Shown one piece after another: positions 58,616-64,000 of a DNA stretch of 64,000 bases (positions within the stretch are counted from its first letter, which is position 1; each line of letters starts with the position of its first letter). The notes below the pieces were generated by a model that searched no databases, was not told the DNA's origin, and saw only the letters and a list, made by a program, of their open reading frames with translations. The position numbers and the translations under genes were made by a program. Origin of the DNA: Phoronis australis (taxonomy: Eukaryota > Phoronida > Phoronidae); NCBI GenBank assembly GCA_002633005.1, contig NMRA01000531.1, forward strand, positions 1 through 64,000, given 5' to 3'.

Positions 58616-59671
58616 CTGTATTTACCACATCAATGTTCTTATCAAAACTAACCACCACAAAATGAAAAATTGGCTTGTCGGTTCCAATTAGGCAGCATTT
58701 TACAATGAAATGGTCATGAAAAAATACTTTTGCAACATGGTTTGCATTACAATTGCCCTACGATTACAGTTGTACATACATACTAGACCAGTAACAAAAT
58801 TACCCATGGGAACCATAAAATGGTCAATTCGCCAAAAAAACAAGGAGCCACCAGAGCTAATGTGCCAATACTTTTCAGTACTGCAACAAAAAATCATTTG
58901 AAGTGGACATAAACTCGCCTAAAATCACATAAAACAACTTTTGATTTAGATATTTTACCATCACGAAATAGGTATTACTTCCAGGTCACTTTTGAGCAAT
59001 TTCAGAACTTTGAAAGATCTGGCAATATGCAATTGCTAGAGACCAGACTAATAGTGTGCGATTTTATACACACAGCATGGTCTCAAGGAATAGCAAACTG
59101 TCAATTCGCTACAATTCCAGAAATCACTTCCCATCTGGATAAGGAACAAACTGAGCAAAGTTTATAGAGGTAAATGGTCTAAATCAAAACTTATTACCTC
59201 CTGGACAGAATATGGGTTTACAACCCAGGTAGAAAGATAAGTTAACAAAACCAGCCTAACTGCAACAGGGTCTCAAATTTCAGTAATATATACCCATTTA
59301 CAAACAAAAATCTATAATGGTAAATAAAATGCGGAAACATAAATTCAGATCAATTACGCATCTTCAAGGAAAAGGAACAGTACAGTGGTCAGAAATCATC
59401 TAAATGTGATGGCCACACTGAGAAATCCTGTCAGACCAAAAAATCCAGTGGCTAAACAAAATGAACAATGTACCATTACCATGTGGCCCAGGATCATGAT
59501 CCGTGCCTGGAGAAAAATTCAGTCTTAGACTAGGTAAATTTTAGATTTGTGCTGTTCACACAAGCAGTTCTGGTGCAAACAAAGCTTGCGACAACACACA
59601 AGCCTACTTCCCTACACAGCTGTGCTGATACAATAATGCCCCCACTGGATTTAGCAGATCAGCCAGAGTAT

Positions 59672-60079
59672 TTACAGGTCCAGCCACTGTACTGTTTCCT
59701 CCCTTTGAATTTTTACAATGCTACATCCTTGACAATCGCAGATTGCCTCTTTCAATGCATACTCCACTTCCTCTGTCCCAGTTTCCCCACATTTGCTGAG
59801 AGTGGCCTATCTCAACAAATTACTTTGGACCTGTTGTGGTATAAGCCAGTAATCTTTGGCAAATACTTTTTCCCCCGACTCGTTCCTCAAGCTACAAATT
59901 CTCTTTGACATATCTTCTGGGAGTAGACTTTACGGCCTCTCTCTAGCCCCCTCACTTAGTTGTCCAGAAGGGTACCTTCTTGCTGGTTGTGAACTTTTCC
60001 ATACCCAACCTTTACTAATAATCGGCAAGTCTCCAACTTCAGCAGAAGCCACTTCTTCAGCATAAGCCTTTCCTGATTC
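59672..60079 (-). pseudogene. Decayed coding segment, 136 codons in one frame with two internal stops
   Basis: After an AT-rich tract and TTTTAG acceptor-like site, one frame reads ESGKAYAEEVASAEVGDLPI, ISKGWVWKSSQPARRYPSGQ, LSEGARERP, stop (TAA), SLLPEDMSKRICSLRNESGE, KVFAKDYWLIPQQVQSNLLR, stop (TAG), ATLSKCGETGTEEVEYALKE, AICDCQGCSIVKIQREETVQ, WLDL, stop. The composition is strongly protein-like throughout and the frame never shifts. An uninterrupted 119-codon frame on the other strand is best seen as its antisense shadow. The stops could have come from CAA and CAG. No family recognised. A GTGAGG donor before the first stop also allows it to be a real exon. Confidence 0.4.
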
Positions 60080-63000
60080 CTAAAATTGTATTAATGAAAA
60101 AATTAAACATATTAAATTTAATGTGGCCATTTCGGCTCAGAAAATATGAATACCAAGCTAAAGTGAAGGCGCCAATATTTTTGACGGCTTTAGCATGTTT
60201 AATTAACTTCATAATCGCAGAAATTCATTGGCAGACATAACATACTCCCTAGTCTCTAAAAGTAGTTCATGGGCAGAAGTCATGTTACACATTTGGTGGT
60301 TGTTATGAAAAGTTATGATGACTACCTATTTTCTATGCCAATGTATACATGTAGTTGCATAAACATCAACACATTTGAATAAGATATGATTAAGCAATAA
60401 GGCCCAAGTTATAAGCAATCACGGTGTGACAATAAAAGTATTTTTGCATGAATGACGTGCTTCTAAAAATATTCCTCAGGGTCAGACCCTGGAGTTTAGT
60501 GATTCCTACCTGAGCTCACACGAAGCAGGACGTTGAACCTTGACTTAACGTCTTTGGTCATTTTTCAGACCTCTATCAGGCTCTATCAGATTTCTCCTCT
60601 AGTGTGCAGTGGATGTTCTCAGTGTCTTTGGCGACAGCAATATATCTCGAGTGTTGTAACGATGATTCGGGCAAGTGAATCTAATAAGGTAGATTATGTA
60701 GCTCCTGCTCCACACCTGCCTCCGAGGCAGACACTGAGACAGACTACTTCTCAGGACTCAGGAGGACACGTTCCACCTCCACATCAGCTCCACGTACTCT
60801 TATAAGGTGCTCAAATGTCTCGCTCTATACCTTGTGCATTTCCCAAGAGTTTCCAAAGTTGTTTCTCTCCGCAATTTGTAGAAATACCACATTCGATGCG
60901 ACTGGCAGTGCCAGATAAATAGATAAATTCGCAAACCCGCACTTTAGGTCAGCCATCATTCAACTAACGCATTGTAAGCTTTAGTTTGGTATTCAGACGA
61001 GTTGGATGAACAAATTTAGTATAATTTCATATTTTAGTGGGAAATGCTAGTGTCCTTAAAATTAATTAAAAACATTTAAGCAAACCAATTCTTTTAATTG
61101 TTGTATTATACCACGGCATATTAATGCGTAGAAACGGCGCACAACTAGTGACTGGTTTAACATGACAAATACACATACGCGGTCTGAAAATAGTGAAATT
61201 CAGACACCTATTACCAAGCCTGCCTGAAGGGCTGACAAAGTTTTTATTGTATTAATTTCAAGGGCATGGAGTCTTCTACATGTCCATGTTATTATTTTTA
61301 GTTTTCTCGCGGGGGCAGCTTCGCTATAAGGGTACAACTTACTGCTGGTTTTTCACAAGAAGGAAATGTACCTCCACGGAAACAGTTCCAGTGTTACCAT
61401 GGTAACCGATATTGCAGTGTCGGTGCCGTTTTTACTGACATTGGTCATGATCCTATCATGTGATATCAAAATTGTTCAGAAACGATTCTGTTTGAAGCAG
61501 AAACTGGAGTAGAAAATTTGGTCAAAAATGACTCGTTCCACACCAAGAAATTGCCTCTTTGCCCCCAAGAACTCTTCCCTTGTATCTCCTAAACCACCAA
61601 ACTTTGTGGTGTCATACTTCACCCAATTTCTCTCATCTCTAATGTGATTTATCAGGCTAAACATGGATCTGAATGGCTGACCCCCCACCTTGCCGCTTGT
61701 TGGCTGTACAGTGGTCGGTGGATCCGTGGACTGATACTTAAAGCTTCTTTTTGTAACCTAGGGCGGAGGCGTTTACCACTGTTAATGACCGTATAAGATG
61801 TTTATGAACCAGATAAGACCATGCTTCATCAAGCCTCACCAACTCTAGATTAGACCTGGACACATAACCAATAGTCCTTTTGCGAGTTAATAACAATAAC
61901 GCGAGACTCTGTGAGACTTAATTGTGATGTCACCTGAAGTAGGGCAAAAGCTTGTCGTTTGGCCATTTGCCAGATACGTTAGCAAAGTGTATTCTGTTCA
62001 GTTTACTCCGAGTTTTTAATCTTTTAGTGTAAAAAATGCCTAACAAGTATTGCTGTTATGGGAAATGTAATTCAGATTCGCGCTACAATACGTCCCTTCG
62101 CGTTCTGTACTAATTTCATCCCATGTATTTTAAACGGGCGGTTGGCCATGATTAAGAGTTTTTACTTCGTCAAAATACATTATACACTTAAAACTATCAC
62201 TTAAAAAAGCGCTTACTTTGTTCAATGATCCTTTCTGCTTCTATATATATCTTTAATGAAACATAACTATGAGAATTAAGGGGACATTGGCGAAGAATTC
62301 CAACTCCACTTTTTGTTTACCGTTGACTTTTTCACCCCACGTGCGATAACCGCAAAGAATATCAACCGAGTCAGGTGAGTATGAGGCAAAGCGCATGACA
62401 CTTGCAAAATAGCATGGGAAGACACAAAGTAAAATTTGCACGACTTGTGTCCCTTGGACTTTTTGTTTGCCAACGAGTGTGATTTCACGAAACTTCTTCA
62501 AAATGGCACCTGGTGAGAGAAACTTGAGAACCGCGAGATTTTCATGGATATGTTCAAGTTATTTTTTGACTAAACTGTATCCAGAGTTATGGTATGTGTT
62601 GATTATAACTCCATGTGCAGATATGCGTGTTTCATTTGATTTTATTTGCTGTATTTTGAAATGAGTAGGCCCTAACATTTTATGGGGATATGCTATCGCC
62701 CTTGTATGCCTACGGCATTCAGGCCTAGTCCGGGTGGAGTTCCAATTATAGTCTGTTCACAGTTTCACACAACATTATAAACAAGTTCAAACTTTCTTTG
62801 TCCATTCCCAGTTATTCCACGATCCATCTCTCTTAAGTTGTGTTCACGTTTTAAGCGTGAAATTCTCCATATGAACTCCAGTAAGATTTAGTGTGTGTAG
62901 CAAAGACTCGCGGCGAAACAAGGGCAATATGGCGGGTTTTGCTCTACTTCCAGTGACATCACATTGAATAACTGGAAACTCCCAAGTGAGCTATTGGAAC

Positions 63001-64000
63001 ATTAAAGGTTTATGATTTTGCAACACACACTGAACTTTCTGAGGACTATGGGGTTAAATGAAATGGTTTCATAAGCAGGGACCTGAACAAAAGGTGTCAC
63101 TCAAGAATTTTAATAATGCATCAGAAACTCAGCTGATTTCATGAAACACTGCACTTCATCAATAGTTTTGTCCATGAAAGAGCCATTGTTGTCAAGAAGC
63201 CTGTTGATCAGATATGCCCAAGGCCTTTTTGTGTGGAGTATAAGCCATGGCCTCAGGGCAATATAATACTGTACAGTAGTCATTATTGTTATGTTTGGAG
63301 TCCAACCTCTCCATTTTCACATGCAATATATGGTACTGTACTAGTTGTGTTCTACCTAACTCAAATTCTAATCATAAGCTAAAAAATTGACATTTCGTGA
63401 ACTAAAAACAGGCAATTTTTCAAACTGTTTGACTGCTAGAATTAAATACCAAGTGAAAATTTAGGTTTGGATCATTTTTACCCAAAGCAACACAATAAAA
63501 ACTGCCAAATAAAGACTCTCTGGTATCCATTTTAGTTACATTGTGAAATGTGGTAGATTAATAGTCTGTGAGAAGTGATGCTCGACAAAAGACTGCTAGA
63601 ATGCTTAACAATGGACTACATTGTAAACTGGATTTATGGGTAGCCTGGATTGAGAAATCACTCTCCTCTTGAGTTGCCTAAGGAGAGGTTTTTGCAATGT
63701 AATGCAGCATCCATGCAGCACCATTTTCCAGTGCTGCAAAACTAAGCCAGGCTTGACATTAATACACTAAAAAAATATTCAAATTAGAACACATGATGGC
63801 AAAACAGTGAAATTTAATTTTATCAAAACAAGATGACAGTTTTACTTCCCTGTTTCAAAACTTTACCACTGTCACCAACAAACACATGGTGCAATGTTGG
63901 TTAGTTCTGGCATAACAGTAAGCATTGGAATATGGAAAAAATACAATATTGGTCATGTTTGTTTGAATTTAAGAAAACTTTACCAATTACAGCTTGGAGA
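60080..64000. other. No confirmed gene
   Basis: Several short open frames with plausible splice sites occur: plus-strand QALSDFSSSVQWMFSVSLAT at about 60,568-60,680, plus-strand FAIRVQLTAGFSQEGNVPPR near 61,303-61,461, and minus-strand frames at 61,476-61,688 and 62,253-62,501. None can be matched or linked. Missing upstream DOP1 exons may be here, but I could not identify them. Confidence 0.4.

Noticed and set aside
59549-59908. 119-codon plus-strand frame
   Set aside because: Leu/Pro/Phe/Ser-rich product typical of the antisense of an acidic, Lys-rich coding strand; the minus frame fits better.
60568-60680. Plus-strand exon reading QALSDFSSSVQWMFSVSLAT
   Set aside because: Has an acceptor but runs into a stop without a clear donor, and the minus strand offers equally good frames; direction and reality undecided.

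Overview
This is AT-rich, intron-rich animal DNA with no prokaryotic features. The one gene that can be named is DOP1 (dopey family). It lies on the minus strand, and at least 13 exons covering its C-terminal third (705 residues plus stop) fall between 33,354 and 56,401. All 12 exon junctions I derived keep the frame. Intron sizes (about 0.7-5 kb), tRNA-derived SINEs, an LTR element with a tRNA-Ser primer site, an L1-type LINE and many small TIR elements suggest a marine invertebrate. The exact phylum cannot be settled from the sequence.

Layout. 1-1,094: the 5' LTR, primer-binding site and gag start of an LTR retrotransposon of Ty3/Gypsy type on the minus strand, running off the left edge. 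1,215-1,731: one or two possible exons. 3,181-4,031: a decayed LINE reverse transcriptase. 4-10 kb: mostly featureless AT-rich DNA with small palindromic repeats. 10.46-11.41 kb: two exons that could begin a small secreted protein. 12.4-13.3 kb: a spaced repeat of a GTGTACGTACC motif. 14.3-15.4 kb: a dispersed repeat, a fold-back MITE and a SINE. 15,892-16,680: an assembly gap, followed by what looks like the last exon of a plus-strand gene with a poly(A) signal. 18.4-19.0 kb: a possible two-exon minus-strand gene end. 19.7-22.6 kb: a diverged direct duplication.

24.5-28.6 kb is a nest of mobile DNA. A tRNA-derived SINE is split by a 599-bp MITE (TA target duplication) and by a 3,218-bp element with perfect 29-bp terminal inverted repeats, a 5-bp target duplication and iterated subterminal motifs. 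The larger element carries two coding-like fragments and a decayed C2H2 zinc-finger segment. It is the best candidate here for something undescribed.

33.3-56.4 kb is DOP1. Its introns hold satellite blocks, minisatellites, MITEs and paired dispersed repeats. One minisatellite has amplified the splice-donor region of an exon. The final exon is partly duplicated around a single N, which looks like a contig-join artefact. From 56.4 kb to the right edge there are only weak exon candidates and one decayed coding segment. The N-terminal two thirds of DOP1 should lie to the right of this window. DOP1 works with MON2 in endosome-to-Golgi trafficking; no other gene here is clearly linked to it.
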